Below, piece by piece: positions 27,047 to 36,596 of a stretch of DNA of 64,000 nt. The stretch spans positions 434,001 through 498,000 of the forward strand of contig NZ_RJJD01000003.1 of the NCBI RefSeq assembly GCF_003721515.1, in the 5' to 3' direction. Position 1 is the stretch's first letter. Every line of letters begins with the position of its first letter. The position numbers were made by a program, and so were the translations under genes. This stretch comes from Rufibacter latericius (GTDB lineage Bacteria > Bacteroidota > Bacteroidia > Cytophagales > Hymenobacteraceae). The notes under the pieces were generated by a model. That model made no database searches and was not told the DNA's origin. It saw nothing but the letters and a program-made list of their open reading frames with translations.

Positions 27047-28132
27047 ATGAAGAGAGTTTTCATGCTCGCAGCCCTGTGTGCCTTTTTGTTCCAGACAAGC
27101 TGTGAATCTAAAAAAGAAGAAAAGGAAGAAGCCACCGAATTCCTGGTGACCAGCCCTTTGGTGAAAGACACATTAATCACGAAAGAATACGTCAGCCAAA
27201 TCAGGGCCATCAGCCATATTGAAGTAAGGGCCCTGGAAAAAGGCTACCTGCAGAAAATCTATGTGGACGAAGGCCAATCGGTGAAGAAGGGACAGCTCAT
27301 GTTCCAGATCATGCCTTCCATGTACCAGGCCGAGCTCCAGAAAGCCCAGGCGGAAGCCAGTTTTGCGGAGATTGAGTACCTGAATACGAAGAAGCTAGCC
27401 TCCGGTAATGTGGTGGCTCCCGGTGAACTCGCCATGGCGAAGGCTAAATTGAACAAGGCGAAAGCCGATGTTTCCATAGCCCAGGTACACTTAGGTTTCA
27501 CCCAGATCAGAGCACCGTTTGACGGTATCATGGACCATTTCCAGGTACGGTTGGGCAGCTTGGTAGACGAGGGAGATCTGCTGACCACCCTATCAGACAA
27601 CAGCCAGATGTGGGTGTACTTCAACGTTCCGGAAGCCGAATACCTGGACTTCAAAACCACTACCCAGCGGAGCAACGGAGCCCAGAAAGTGAAGCTTGAG
27701 ATGGCGAACCAGCAGGTGTTTGATTACCCAGGAGAGGTAAAAACCATTGAAGCAGACTTCAACAACGAGACCGGGAACATCGCATTCCGGGCCACCTTCC
27801 AAAATCCTAAAGGCCTTTTGCGCCATGGCGAAACCGGTAACATCCTCATGGAAGTGCCCATGAGAAATGCCCTGCTCATTCCGCAGAAAGCCACCTTTGA
27901 GGTTCTGGAAAAGAAGTATGTCTACGTGCTGGACAAAAACAATGTGCTGCGGTCAAGAGAAATCAGCGTGGCCGCCGAGTTGCCGCACATCTACGTGGTG
28001 CAGAAGGGCCTTTCTAAAGACGATAAGATCCTGCTGGAAGGCTTGCGTTTAGTGCGCGAAAACGAAAAAATACACTCAAAATTCGTGGAGCCCGACAAAG
28101 TAATGTCTCAGCTGAATTTATATGCTGAGTAA
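27047..28132 (+). CDS. RND efflux adaptor (periplasmic membrane-fusion lipoprotein)
   Basis: The 361-residue periplasmic adaptor linking the inner-membrane pump to the outer-membrane channel. The ATG at 27047 gives a lipoprotein signal ending FLFQTSCESK; a frame from 26993 places 18 unrelated residues before it. The lipoyl/barrel-sandwich halves are SHIEVRALEKGYLQKIYVDE and HLGFTQIRAPFDGIMDHFQV, split by an alpha-hairpin (residues about 95-140). The beta-barrel and membrane-proximal domains follow (LLIPQKATFEVLEKKYVYV). Length and order fit the HlyD/AcrA family. It is the first gene of the operon, with the pump 25 bases downstream. Confidence 0.92.
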   Translation: MKRVFMLAALCAFLFQTSCESKKEEKEEATEFLVTSPLVKDTLITKEYVSQIRAISHIEVRALEKGYLQKIYVDEGQSVKKGQLMFQIMPSMYQAELQKAQAEASFAEIEYLNTKKLASGNVVAPGELAMAKAKLNKAKADVSIAQVHLGFTQIRAPFDGIMDHFQVRLGSLVDEGDLLTTLSDNSQMWVYFNVPEAEYLDFKTTTQRSNGAQKVKLEMANQQVFDYPGEVKTIEADFNNETGNIAFRATFQNPKGLLRHGETGNILMEVPMRNALLIPQKATFEVLEKKYVYVLDKNNVLRSREISVAAELPHIYVVQKGLSKDDKILLEGLRLVRENEKIHSKFVEPDKVMSQLNLYAE

Positions 28133-28157
28133 CGGGGTATCCTAAAAATAAGAAGAC

Positions 28158-31100
28158 ATGTTTAGCAAGTTCATACGCAGACCGGTATTCGCGATTGTGA
28201 TATCGATCATGATCGTCTTTGTGGGTACGCTTTCCATCAAGAAGCTGCCAATCTCTCAGTTCCCTGAGATTGCGCCTACCACCGTCAATATCTTTATCGC
28301 TTATCCGGGTTCCAGTGCCGATGTACTGGTGAAATCAACCTTGATTACCCTGGAACAGGCCATAAACGGGGTGGAAGGGATGCGCTATATCGCCACGGAC
28401 GCCACCAGTGCCGGGGAAGCTACCCTCAGGATCATTTTTGAACCGGGCACCAATCCCAATGATGCCGTGGTCCGGGTAAAGACCAGAGTTGACCAGGTGA
28501 TGCCGCTCCTCCCTGAGTTGGTGCAGCGCGAAGGCGTGGTGATCACCCCCATCCAGCCCAGTATGCTGATGTACGTCAACCTCTATTCGAAGGAAAAGAG
28601 CATGGACGAGAAGTTCCTCTTCAACTACGCCACCGTGAAGATGATCCCCGAAATCCAACGGATCAAAGGGGTTGCCAGAGCGCAGATATTGGGTAGCCGC
28701 CGGTACGCCATGCGTGTTTGGTTGAATCCAGACCGCATGCGGGCCTACAAAATTTCCGTGGAAGAGGTCATGAAAGCCTTGGGCGAGCAAAGTATCATCG
28801 GCCGCCCAGGCCGGATTGGCCAAAGCTCCGGTATTGCCGCCCAGTCCCTGGAATACGTGCTTACCTACAAAGGCCGCTACAACAAACCCGAAGAATACGG
28901 CGACATCATTATCCGGGCCAATGCCGAGGGCGAAAGCATTCACCTGAAGGATATTGCCACGGTTGAATTGGGCAGTGAATTCTTCGATATCTATTCAAAC
29001 CTGGACGGCCACCCCTCGGCGGCTATTGTATTGAAGCAGAACTACGGCAGTAATGCCAGCGATGTAATTGCTGATGTGAAGGCTCAGTTGGATGAAATGA
29101 AAGCCAATTTCCCTCCGGGGATGGACTACAAAATCAGCTATGACGTTTCCCAGTTCCTGGATGCCTCTATTGAGCAGGTGCTCCATACCTTAAGAGATGC
29201 TTTCATTCTGGTAGCCATTGTGGTGTTCATCTTCCTGGGCGACTGGCGCTCAACCCTCATCCCTATTCTGGCGGTGCCGGTTTCCTTGATTGGGGCGTTC
29301 TTCGTGATCCAGTTCTTCGGGCTGTCCATTAACCTGGTGACGCTGTTTGCCTTAGTGCTGGCCATTGGTATTGTGGTGGATGACGCCATTGTGGTGGTGG
29401 AGGCCGTCCACGCCAAGATGGAGGAAGAGCCGCACCTCACGCCGTTCCTTGCAGTGAAAAAAGTACTGGGTGAGATCAGCGGTGCCATCATTGCCATCAC
29501 TGCGGTAATGGTTTCTGTGTTCCTGCCTATTTCCTTTATGACGGGTCCGGTGGGTACCTTCTACCGGCAGTTCTCCATCACCATGGCCAGTTCCATCGTG
29601 ATCTCGGCGCTGATCGCGCTGACGCTTACCCCGGTGCTGTGCGCCATGTTGCTGAAGAACCATCACGGGCACGAGAAGAAGAGAAACATCCTCACCAGAG
29701 GGCTGGACAGTTTTAACCGTGGTTTTGATAAACTAACCGGAAAATACGTGGGCTTGCTGAGAAGAATCGTGAGCAGAAGATGGTTAACGTTCATTGTTTT
29801 GCTGGTCTTCGGCGCCGGGATCTTCTACGAAAACCTGGTAGTTCCTTCCGGCTTTATCCCAAATGAAGACCAGAGCACGATCTACGCCATCATCCAAACC
29901 CCGCCAGGTTCTACTCTGGAGAAAACGAACCAGGTTTCCCAAAGACTCCAGAAGATCTGCGAGGAAATTGACGGGGTAGAATCTGTGTCTTCTCTGGCCG
30001 GTTACGAGATCATGACCGAAGGCCGCGGATCCAACGCGGGTACTTGTTTGATCAACCTGAAACCATGGTCTGAGCGGAAGCACAACGTGAAAGAAATCAT
30101 GGAAGAACTGGAGAAAGAATCCAAAGGCCTTGGCGCGGTGGTGGAGTTCTTTGAGCCGCCCGCTATCCCGGGCTTCGGGTCTTCCGGCGGTTTCTCCATG
30201 CGTCTGCTGGACAAAAACACCGATACCGACTACCACGAGTTTGACAAGATCAACCAGGAGTTCATGGACAACCTGCGCAAGCGGCCTGAACTATCGGGCT
30301 TGTTCACTTTCTTCGCGGCCAACTATCCGCAGTATGAACTGGAGATAGACAACAACCTGGCCATGCAGAAAGGCGTGTCCATTGGTAAAGCGATGGATAA
30401 CCTGAACATTCTCATTGGTAGTACCTATGAGCAAGGGTTTATCAAGTTCAACCAGTTCTTCAAAGTGTACGTGCAGTCTGATCCTAAATTCAGAAGGCTG
30501 CCGTCTGATATCCCGAAGCTGTACGTGAAAAACGATGCGGGTGAAATGGTGCCTTACTCCTCTTTCATGCGGTTGAAGAAGTCACAGGGACCTAACGAGA
30601 TCACCCGTTTCAACATGTACAACTCAGCCTCTATCCAGGGGCTTCCGGCTAAAGGATATACCACAGCAGATGCCATCCAGGCCATCCAGGAAGTAGCTGC
30701 CAAGACCTTGCCTAAAGGGTATGATATTGCCTGGGAAGGCCTTTCTTATGACGAGTCTACCCGCGGGAATGAATCCATCTACGTGTTCGCGATTGTGTTG
30801 GCGTTCGTCTACTTTGTGTTGGCGGCGCAGTATGAGAGCTTCATTATTCCACTGGCGGTAGTGTTTTCCTTGCCCGTAGGGATTTTCGGTTCGTTCCTGG
30901 TGCTGCAATTGATGGGATTGGAGAACAACATCTACGCCCAGATCGGGCTCATCATGTTGGTAGGTTTGCTTGGTAAAAACGCGGTGTTGATTGTGGAGTT
31001 TGCCGTGCTCAAACGGCAGCAGGGATACACCATCCTGGAAGCTGCTATTGAAGGGGCCAAAGTGCGTTTCCGTCCGATTTTAATGACTTCCTTCGCCTTT

Positions 31101-31364
31101 ATCGCGGGTCTGATTCCGTTGGTGATTGCCACCGGCGCCGGCGCCATCGGGAACCGGACCATCGGGGCTTCTGCCATGGGCGGGATGCTGTTCGGTACTA
31201 TTTTCGGGGTGATCATCGTCCCTGGGCTGTACTACATCTTCGCCAAACTGGCCGATGGCCGTCACCTGATCAAAGACGAAGAGGAAAGCACATTAACCGA
31301 GGACTATGTGCATGCCATTGACAGATTTCCCCAACCTTTAGAAACTGAAATCGATGCTCACTAA
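28158..31364 (+). CDS. RND (HAE1/AcrB-type) efflux pump
   Basis: A 1068-residue inner-membrane proton-driven exporter of hydrophobic or amphiphilic compounds. It starts MFSKFIRRPVFAIVISIMIV, the usual first membrane helix. The proton-relay acids lie in GIVVDDAIVVVEAV (about residue 410) and the partner lysine in LLGKNAVLIVEFA (about residue 937). Two large periplasmic loops and twelve predicted helices match AcrB/MexB. Length and motifs point to the HAE1 drug-efflux branch rather than metal (HME) pumps. Its last 11 bases overlap the start of the channel gene, so translation is coupled. Substrates cannot be deduced; no adjacent regulator is present. Confidence 0.95.
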   Translation: MFSKFIRRPVFAIVISIMIVFVGTLSIKKLPISQFPEIAPTTVNIFIAYPGSSADVLVKSTLITLEQAINGVEGMRYIATDATSAGEATLRIIFEPGTNPNDAVVRVKTRVDQVMPLLPELVQREGVVITPIQPSMLMYVNLYSKEKSMDEKFLFNYATVKMIPEIQRIKGVARAQILGSRRYAMRVWLNPDRMRAYKISVEEVMKALGEQSIIGRPGRIGQSSGIAAQSLEYVLTYKGRYNKPEEYGDIIIRANAEGESIHLKDIATVELGSEFFDIYSNLDGHPSAAIVLKQNYGSNASDVIADVKAQLDEMKANFPPGMDYKISYDVSQFLDASIEQVLHTLRDAFILVAIVVFIFLGDWRSTLIPILAVPVSLIGAFFVIQFFGLSINLVTLFALVLAIGIVVDDAIVVVEAVHAKMEEEPHLTPFLAVKKVLGEISGAIIAITAVMVSVFLPISFMTGPVGTFYRQFSITMASSIVISALIALTLTPVLCAMLLKNHHGHEKKRNILTRGLDSFNRGFDKLTGKYVGLLRRIVSRRWLTFIVLLVFGAGIFYENLVVPSGFIPNEDQSTIYAIIQTPPGSTLEKTNQVSQRLQKICEEIDGVESVSSLAGYEIMTEGRGSNAGTCLINLKPWSERKHNVKEIMEELEKESKGLGAVVEFFEPPAIPGFGSSGGFSMRLLDKNTDTDYHEFDKINQEFMDNLRKRPELSGLFTFFAANYPQYELEIDNNLAMQKGVSIGKAMDNLNILIGSTYEQGFIKFNQFFKVYVQSDPKFRRLPSDIPKLYVKNDAGEMVPYSSFMRLKKSQGPNEITRFNMYNSASIQGLPAKGYTTADAIQAIQEVAAKTLPKGYDIAWEGLSYDESTRGNESIYVFAIVLAFVYFVLAAQYESFIIPLAVVFSLPVGIFGSFLVLQLMGLENNIYAQIGLIMLVGLLGKNAVLIVEFAVLKRQQGYTILEAAIEGAKVRFRPILMTSFAFIAGLIPLVIATGAGAIGNRTIGASAMGGMLFGTIFGVIIVPGLYYIFAKLADGRHLIKDEEESTLTEDYVHAIDRFPQPLETEIDAH

Positions 31365-32787
31365 GAAAATAAGGAATTGGGTTGGGGTAACGCTGGTTGC
31401 CCTGACGTATACCGCCTGCAGCGTACCAACGTTGGTGCAGAAATCAGAAAACAAGGCCGTACCTGCGAGTTATTCCAACTCGCAGGATACTGCCAACACC
31501 GCCCAGGCGAAATGGAAGGAGTTCTTCACCGATCCTTACCTGGTTTCCCTCATTGACACGGCCCTGCAGAATAACCAGGAGTTGAATATTACCATGCAGG
31601 AAATAGAGATCGCCAGAAATGAAGTAAGAGCCAGAAAAGGTGAATACCTGCCGTCGGTTGGTTTGAGAGCCGGAGCTGGGGTAGAAAAAGTAGGCCGGTT
31701 TACGAACATCGGCGCCTTAGAAGCCACCACTTACATTGAGCCCGGAAGAGAGATGCCAGAGCCGCTGCAGGATTACGTGGTGGGTGCCTTCGCTACCTGG
31801 GAGGTGGATGTCTGGCATAAACTTCGCAACGCAAAAAAAGCGGCTGTAAACCGGTACCTATCATCGGTGGAAGGACGGAACTTCATGCAGACGAACCTCA
31901 TTTCTGAGATCGCGAACTCCTATTATGAACTGCTGGCGTTGGATAACCAATTGGCCATTGTCAAGCAGAACATAGAGATCCAAAGCAATGCCCTCAGAAT
32001 TGTGAAACTGCAGAAAGATGCGGCAAGAGTGACCGAGCTGCCCGTACGCAGATTCCAGGCCCAGGTCCTCAATACCCAGAGCCTGCAGTACGAGATCCAG
32101 CAGAAGATCACCGAGACCGAAAACCGCATCAACTTCCTCATAGGCAGATTCCCGCAGCCAGTACAACGGAATACCCAGGATTTTGCGAGTTTAACGCCGA
32201 AAATGGTGAATGCCGGAGTTCCGTCACAGTTACTGGCCAACCGCCCAGACATAAGACAAGCCGAGCTGGAGTTGGCCGCAGCCAAACTGGATGTGCAGGT
32301 AGCCAGAGCAAGATTCTATCCATCGGTAGGCATTTCTGCGGGAGTAGGCTTCCAGGCTTTTAACCCCAGCTTCCTGCTGAAACCGGAGTCCTTGCTGTTT
32401 TCCCTGGCGGGGGATTTGGCGGCACCGTTGGTCAATAAGAATGGCATCAAAGCAGTCTATGCCAGCGCCAATGCCAGACAAATCCAGGCCGTCTACAACT
32501 ATGAGCGCACCATCCTGAACGCTTATGTGGAGGTAGCCAACCAACTAGCTAAGATTAGTAATCTGGAGAAAAGCTATGGTTTGAAGTCCAGGGAAGTGGA
32601 GGCGCTGACCCAATCCATTGACATTTCAAACACGCTATTCAACTCCGCCAGAGCCGATTACATGGAAGTTCTCCTGACCCAACGCGATGCGCTGGAATCA
32701 AGGTTTGACCTGGTAGAAACAAAAATGCAGCAGATGAATGCCATGGTGAATGTGTACCGGGCATTAGGCGGCGGCTGGGTTCAATAG
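31354..32787 (+). CDS. RND outer-membrane channel (TolC/NodT-family lipoprotein)
   Basis: A 477-residue outer-membrane efflux protein. The lipoprotein signal ends LTYTACSVPT. Two outer-membrane-efflux repeats follow, with the coiled helical barrels at about residues 80-250 (ITMQEIEIARNEVRARKGEY; ISEIANSYYELLALDNQLAI) and 290-470 (RPDIRQAELELAAAKLDVQV; ADYMEVLLTQRDALESRFDL). LLANRPDIRQAE is the usual NodT-type signature. It is the last gene of the operon, overlapping the pump gene by 11 bases, and is followed by a terminator at 32829-32870. Confidence 0.93.
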   Translation: MLTKKIRNWVGVTLVALTYTACSVPTLVQKSENKAVPASYSNSQDTANTAQAKWKEFFTDPYLVSLIDTALQNNQELNITMQEIEIARNEVRARKGEYLPSVGLRAGAGVEKVGRFTNIGALEATTYIEPGREMPEPLQDYVVGAFATWEVDVWHKLRNAKKAAVNRYLSSVEGRNFMQTNLISEIANSYYELLALDNQLAIVKQNIEIQSNALRIVKLQKDAARVTELPVRRFQAQVLNTQSLQYEIQQKITETENRINFLIGRFPQPVQRNTQDFASLTPKMVNAGVPSQLLANRPDIRQAELELAAAKLDVQVARARFYPSVGISAGVGFQAFNPSFLLKPESLLFSLAGDLAAPLVNKNGIKAVYASANARQIQAVYNYERTILNAYVEVANQLAKISNLEKSYGLKSREVEALTQSIDISNTLFNSARADYMEVLLTQRDALESRFDLVETKMQQMNAMVNVYRALGGGWVQ

Positions 32788-33088
32788 GTGAAGTAAGTAA
32801 TCAGCCAGTTTGAAGCTGTTTTTCAAAAAAGAGGTCCTATTCACCAGTTGGCAAATAGGGCTTCTTTTTATTATTCCAATTAACACTTAGAAAGAAAATG
32901 AATTTATTCACCCAATTTATTTCTCTTACAGTTTAACACATTTCAAAAAAACATATTCATTTTATATGTCCTAAACTATATAGAAACAACCTGTAATCAG
33001 CTTCACAAATAAAAATAATCAAACCAATTAAAACTTTACAACAAATTAATTTATTGTGTTTTAAAACAATAAAACACAATAAATTAAT
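32788..33088. other. AT-rich gap between convergent genes
   Basis: Holds the efflux-operon terminator at its left and the AT-rich hairpin at 33043-33090 at its right. The middle is very AT-rich without a gene. Confidence 0.5.
32829..32870 (+). terminator. Terminator of the RND efflux operon
   Basis: AAGAGGTCCTATT (32829-32841) pairs with AATAGGGCTTCTT (32854-32866) with one G-T pair and one mismatch, followed by TTTTT. Just before it, GCTGTTTTTCAAAAAAGAGG recalls the dispersed palindrome core. Confidence 0.7.
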
Positions 33089-33090
33089 TT
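33043..33090 (-). terminator. AT-rich hairpin at the 3' end of the methyltransferase gene
   Basis: Arms 33043-33062 and 33071-33090 are perfect 20-base complements around an 8-base loop. The stem overlaps the stop codon of the minus-strand methyltransferase. Its near absence of G/C is unlike the GC-rich terminators elsewhere in the window and fits a foreign origin. Confidence 0.65.
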
Positions 33091-33919
33091 ACAATTCTTT
33101 AATAGATTCAAACACTATTGCATTGTTACCAACAATCCCCAGAAGTGGATTGTATAAGTGATGCAGGTTTGTTATAAATCCGATCTCGTTTAGCTTGATC
33201 AACATTTCTAAAGAGAATATCCGATACACCAACACACCTTCTTCTCTAATAGGATCTTTGTGAAATTCTGGTTCAGAAAGATATTGAATATTCCCATTTT
33301 CATCAAGAACGGCTTTCACTGTATCCTTGAATCCCCTTGCATCAAAAGGGATAGTAAATATGTGTCTTCCCCCCGGCTTTAATACCCGGTGCACTTCTTT
33401 GAAAGCTTGGTAGGTATTTGGGATATGCTCAAAAACTTCAGAGGAGATTACAACATCAAAGCTATCATCTGCAAAAGATAACTTTTGTAAATCTTGGTGT
33501 AAAATTCCATTTACATAATCTCCGCTTTTATATTCTTCACCAAAATACTCACTGTAAACATAATTCTTCATTTTCACCAATACATCATGAATTGGCCCTT
33601 TTGACTCAGTGTAATAAACCCGTAAATCATTTCTAGAAATAAAGTTTTTTAATGAGTTGAATAATGGCTTCTTGTTTAAAACCGAAGTAAGCATTACATA
33701 ACTTATCTGTCTTTGCCTATTGAAGGACTTACATGACTTACAAGTACAATCTTCTCGCAAATCATTTCCTTTTACTTTATACAAACCTACTCTATTACAT
33801 ACAATACATTTAAGGGGCAAATGATTAAGTTTAGACGGCAAGAAGCGAAACTTGAGGGCAAGCAAATCAAATAGTCTATTCTTTGTATAAATAGGGTATT
33901 TTACAGAATCGATATTCAT
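33089..33919 (-). CDS. Class I SAM-dependent methyltransferase with N-terminal zinc-ribbon-like region
   Basis: A 276-residue protein. The N-terminal third carries CIVCNRVGLY and DCTCKSCKSF, four or more cysteines spaced like a zinc ribbon (about residues 38-65). The C-terminal part is a Rossmann methyltransferase: DDSFDVVISSEVFEHIPN (about 152-169) is motif IV with the following helix, and VLKPGGRHIFTIPFD is the motif V-VI region. Such proteins often modify sugars or small molecules in surface-glycan clusters. The gene is clearly more AT-rich than its neighbours and flanked by AT-rich gaps, suggesting acquisition by transfer. No mobile element is seen. The substrate is unknown. Confidence 0.8.
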   Translation of the reverse strand: MNIDSVKYPIYTKNRLFDLLALKFRFLPSKLNHLPLKCIVCNRVGLYKVKGNDLREDCTCKSCKSFNRQRQISYVMLTSVLNKKPLFNSLKNFISRNDLRVYYTESKGPIHDVLVKMKNYVYSEYFGEEYKSGDYVNGILHQDLQKLSFADDSFDVVISSEVFEHIPNTYQAFKEVHRVLKPGGRHIFTIPFDARGFKDTVKAVLDENGNIQYLSEPEFHKDPIREEGVLVYRIFSLEMLIKLNEIGFITNLHHLYNPLLGIVGNNAIVFESIKEL

Positions 33920-34130
33920 TGAAATATATTATAGAAACACAACAAGATTTTTAGGATTGAAAGGCAATTTAAATATTTATACCTTATAGAATAAACGTTT
34001 ATTATCCATCTAGCAGGTGGTAATCTGTTAATAACATATGAAATAAAAAAGCTTTAATTAAATAGCTTTTTACCCAAACCATGCTATTGAATTAATAAAT
34101 ATACCAGCCTTATTGAATTTACTGTATAAG

Positions 34131-34164
34131 CTTTTAGCCTGTTTTCAAAAAAATAGCCTCTAAA
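34131..34164. repeat. Dispersed palindrome, copy 9, at the 3' end of the polyprenyl synthase gene
   Basis: CTTTTAGCCT and GCCTCTAAAC arms flank GTTTTCAAAAAAA. A short outer pairing, ATAAGCT (34126-34132) with AGCTTAT (34173-34179), reaches into the stop codon of the gene ending at 34176. Confidence 0.7.
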
Positions 34165-34175
34165 CAGAAGAAAGC

Positions 34176-35153
34176 TTATTTCTCGCGCTCAATGGTATAG
34201 CGGATGAGTTGCTCCAAAGAATCTCGGGAAGGAGAAGCAGGAAAGGTATGGAGAAGCTTTAAAGCATCGGCGTGAAGGCTGTTCATGCATCGGATGGAGT
34301 ACTCCAGTCCGCCGGACTTTTTCACGAAGTCAATGACGGCGTTGATTTTATCGGCTTTGCCGTTGTTGTTTTTGACGTTGTAGATGACGCGACGCTTGGT
34401 GAGCCAGTCGGCTTGCTGCAGGGCGTAGATGAGGGGCAGCGTCATCTTCTTTTCCTTGATATCAATGCCCACGGGTTTGCCTATCTCGGCGGTGCCGTAA
34501 TCAAACAAATCGTCTTTGATCTGGAAAGCCAAACCTACTTTCTCCCCGAACAGACGGGCACGTTCCACAGTCTCCGCATCGGCCCCGATGGAGGCCACAC
34601 CAACGGCGCAGCAGGAAGCAATGAGCGAAGCAGTTTTCTGCCGGATGATGTCGAAGTACACGTCTTCGGTGATGTCCAGGCGGCGGGCTTTCTCCATCTG
34701 CAGCAGTTCGCCCTCGCTCATCTCCCGCACGGCGTTGCTCACGATCTTAAGGAGCCCGAAATCATCGTTGTTCAAAGAAAGCAGCAGGCCTTTGGAGAGC
34801 AGGTAATCGCCCACCAAAACGGCAATCTTGTTTTTCCAAAGGGCGTTTACCGAGAAGAAGCCACGGCGGTAATTGGAATCATCTACCACGTCATCGTGCA
34901 CCAGGGTGGCGGTATGCAGCAGTTCAATGAGGGCGGCGCCGCGATACGTGGCATCGGGGATCTGCTCCTGGATGAGCTTGGCCATGAAAAACACGAACAT
35001 GGGGCGCATCTGCTTCCCCTTGCGCTTCACAATGTAGCCCATGATCTTGTCCAGGAGCAAAACGTTTGATTGCATGGACTGGCGGAATTTCTTTTCGAAT
35101 TCCTGCATCTCAACTGCAATCGGGGCCTGAATCTGGTCTAAGGGGCTGCTCAT
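34176..35153 (-). CDS. Long-chain polyprenyl diphosphate synthase (IspB-like)
   Basis: Extends farnesyl or geranylgeranyl diphosphate with isopentenyl units, most likely supplying the menaquinone side chain (Bacteroidota respire with menaquinone). At 325 residues it has the first Asp-rich motif in TLVHDDVVDDS (about residues 90-100) and the second in FQIKDDLFDYG (about 212-222). RGKQMRPMFVFFMA is the family start region. LLHTATLVHD, with small residues before the first motif, fits a long-chain rather than a short-chain synthase, but exact chain length cannot be read. It is divergent from the hydrolase-folK pair. Confidence 0.9.
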   Translation of the reverse strand: MSSPLDQIQAPIAVEMQEFEKKFRQSMQSNVLLLDKIMGYIVKRKGKQMRPMFVFFMAKLIQEQIPDATYRGAALIELLHTATLVHDDVVDDSNYRRGFFSVNALWKNKIAVLVGDYLLSKGLLLSLNNDDFGLLKIVSNAVREMSEGELLQMEKARRLDITEDVYFDIIRQKTASLIASCCAVGVASIGADAETVERARLFGEKVGLAFQIKDDLFDYGTAEIGKPVGIDIKEKKMTLPLIYALQQADWLTKRRVIYNVKNNNGKADKINAVIDFVKKSGGLEYSIRCMNSLHADALKLLHTFPASPSRDSLEQLIRYTIEREK

Positions 35154-35259
35154 CTCTCGGGCGCAATATTACGAGTCGGCGCCCTCAGAAGCAAACGCTG
35201 GGTTTGGAATTCCCGTTATTCAGGTGTTACTTCGTCGGCTTTTGCAGATATTCTTTTCC

Positions 35260-36117
35260 ATGATACAACGCGCAGACTTTTTGCTCTCCTCTCCGCACGG
35301 CCGCGACTTCGCGGTTGATGCCCGATGGCTTCAGGACGGCCATGCCAAACCCGTGGTGGTGTTCGTGCATGGCTTCAAAGGATTCAAGGACTGGGGGCAC
35401 TTCAACCTGCTCGCCGACTACTTTGCCCAACATGGCTTCGTGTTCGTGAAACTGAACCTCTCTCACAACGGCGTGGAGCCTTACGGCACCGACCTCACCA
35501 ACATGGAAGCCTTCGGGAACAACAACTTCTGCATTGAGCTGGACGATGTAGGTACGCTATTAGGGCATCTGAAAAACAGCCCCACCCAAATCCCCGCCGA
35601 GGAACTCAACTCTGATTATATTTTCCTTATAGGCCACAGCCGCGGGGGCGGATTAGTGCTCCTGAAAGCCGCCGAGGCCACGCATGTCTCCGGTGTAGCA
35701 ACTTGGTCAGCCATCAGTGACATTGACCAACGCTGGTCACCCGAGGTCATGGACCGCTGGAAAAAGGACGGGGTTCAATACATTCTCAATAGCCGCACCG
35801 GTCAACAGATGCCCTTGTATTATCAACTAGTGGAGAATTTCCAGGCAAACCGCAGCAGGCTTGATATCCCAAAAGCAGTAGAGAAACTGAGCATGCCACT
35901 TCTCATTCTGCACGGCGAGGAAGACGAGACCTTACCGGTGCAGATGGCCCATGACCTGCACGCCTGTAACCCTTTCGCCGAGTTGTACCTGCTGCCCAAA
36001 GCCGATCATTCCTTCGGGGGAAGTCATCCCTACGCACCATCCGAGTTGCCTGAACTGGCCAAAGCGGCCGCAGACAAGACCATACAATTTTTTCAAGCAG
36101 CCCTGGACCGCCTCTAA
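35260..36117 (+). CDS. Alpha/beta hydrolase
   Basis: A 285-residue cytoplasmic serine hydrolase. The start is ATG at 35260; a frame from GTG 35224 adds 12 residues without support. VVVFVHGFKGFKDW (about residues 29-42) includes the oxyanion HG. The nucleophile elbow is GHSRGGG (about 128-134), the acid is in ILHGEEDETLPV, and the catalytic His is in KADHSFGGSHPY. The S-R-G-G-G elbow resembles the DLH/BAAT-like esterases and peptidases. Its stop codon overlaps the start of folK by one base (TAATG), so they share a transcript, but I see no functional link to folate. Substrate unknown. Confidence 0.85.
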   Translation: MIQRADFLLSSPHGRDFAVDARWLQDGHAKPVVVFVHGFKGFKDWGHFNLLADYFAQHGFVFVKLNLSHNGVEPYGTDLTNMEAFGNNNFCIELDDVGTLLGHLKNSPTQIPAEELNSDYIFLIGHSRGGGLVLLKAAEATHVSGVATWSAISDIDQRWSPEVMDRWKKDGVQYILNSRTGQQMPLYYQLVENFQANRSRLDIPKAVEKLSMPLLILHGEEDETLPVQMAHDLHACNPFAELYLLPKADHSFGGSHPYAPSELPELAKAAADKTIQFFQAALDRL

Positions 36118-36596
36118 TGAATCAACTTTTCCTGCTCCTGGGGAGCAACCTGGGCGACCGTGTTTTTTATCTAACCGAAGCAGCAGACCGTTTATCGGCC
36201 CTTTTCGGGAAAACGGCTCAAAAATCGAAGCTCTACGAAACCGCCGCGTGGGGCCTGGAAGACCAACCTTCCTTCCTGAACCAGGTACTGGTATTCAATA
36301 CCGGCTTTTCCCCCAGGGTGGTGCTGGCCCTTACCCAACGCATAGAACAGGAACTGGGCCGCATCAGGAAAGAACGATGGGGTGCCCGCGTAATTGACAT
36401 CGATGTGCTGTTTTATGGCCAACAGGTGATCAACACCCCTGAACTGCACCTGCCCCATCCGCAACTACACCTCCGCCGTTTCACCCTGGCTCCCCTAGCA
36501 GAGGTAGCCCCCGATTTCATGCACCCGGTACTTCAGAAAACCATCATCCAATTACTGGAGGAATGCCCTGATCCCTTGGAGGTGAAACCGGTTTAA
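36117..36596 (+). CDS. folK: 2-amino-4-hydroxy-6-hydroxymethyldihydropteridine pyrophosphokinase
   Basis: Transfers pyrophosphate from ATP to the pterin in folate synthesis (HPPK). The 159-residue length is typical. FLLLGSNLGDR opens the fold, SKLYETAAWG carries the pterin-contacting turn, QELGRIRKERWGARVIDIDV is the signature with the metal-binding DxD, and PHPQLHLRRFTLAPLAEVA is the C-terminal hallmark. Translation probably couples to the hydrolase through the TAATG overlap. A palindrome-like stretch lies within the coding sequence at 36188-36227 (see findings), and the stop codon lies in the left arm of an AT-rich inverted repeat. Confidence 0.95.
   Translation: MNQLFLLLGSNLGDRVFYLTEAADRLSALFGKTAQKSKLYETAAWGLEDQPSFLNQVLVFNTGFSPRVVLALTQRIEQELGRIRKERWGARVIDIDVLFYGQQVINTPELHLPHPQLHLRRFTLAPLAEVAPDFMHPVLQKTIIQLLEECPDPLEVKPV

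Noticed and set aside
34272..35069. A 265-codon open frame on the plus strand opposite the polyprenyl synthase.
   Set aside because: It lies wholly inside a gene with both catalytic Asp motifs; composition is that of a shadow frame.
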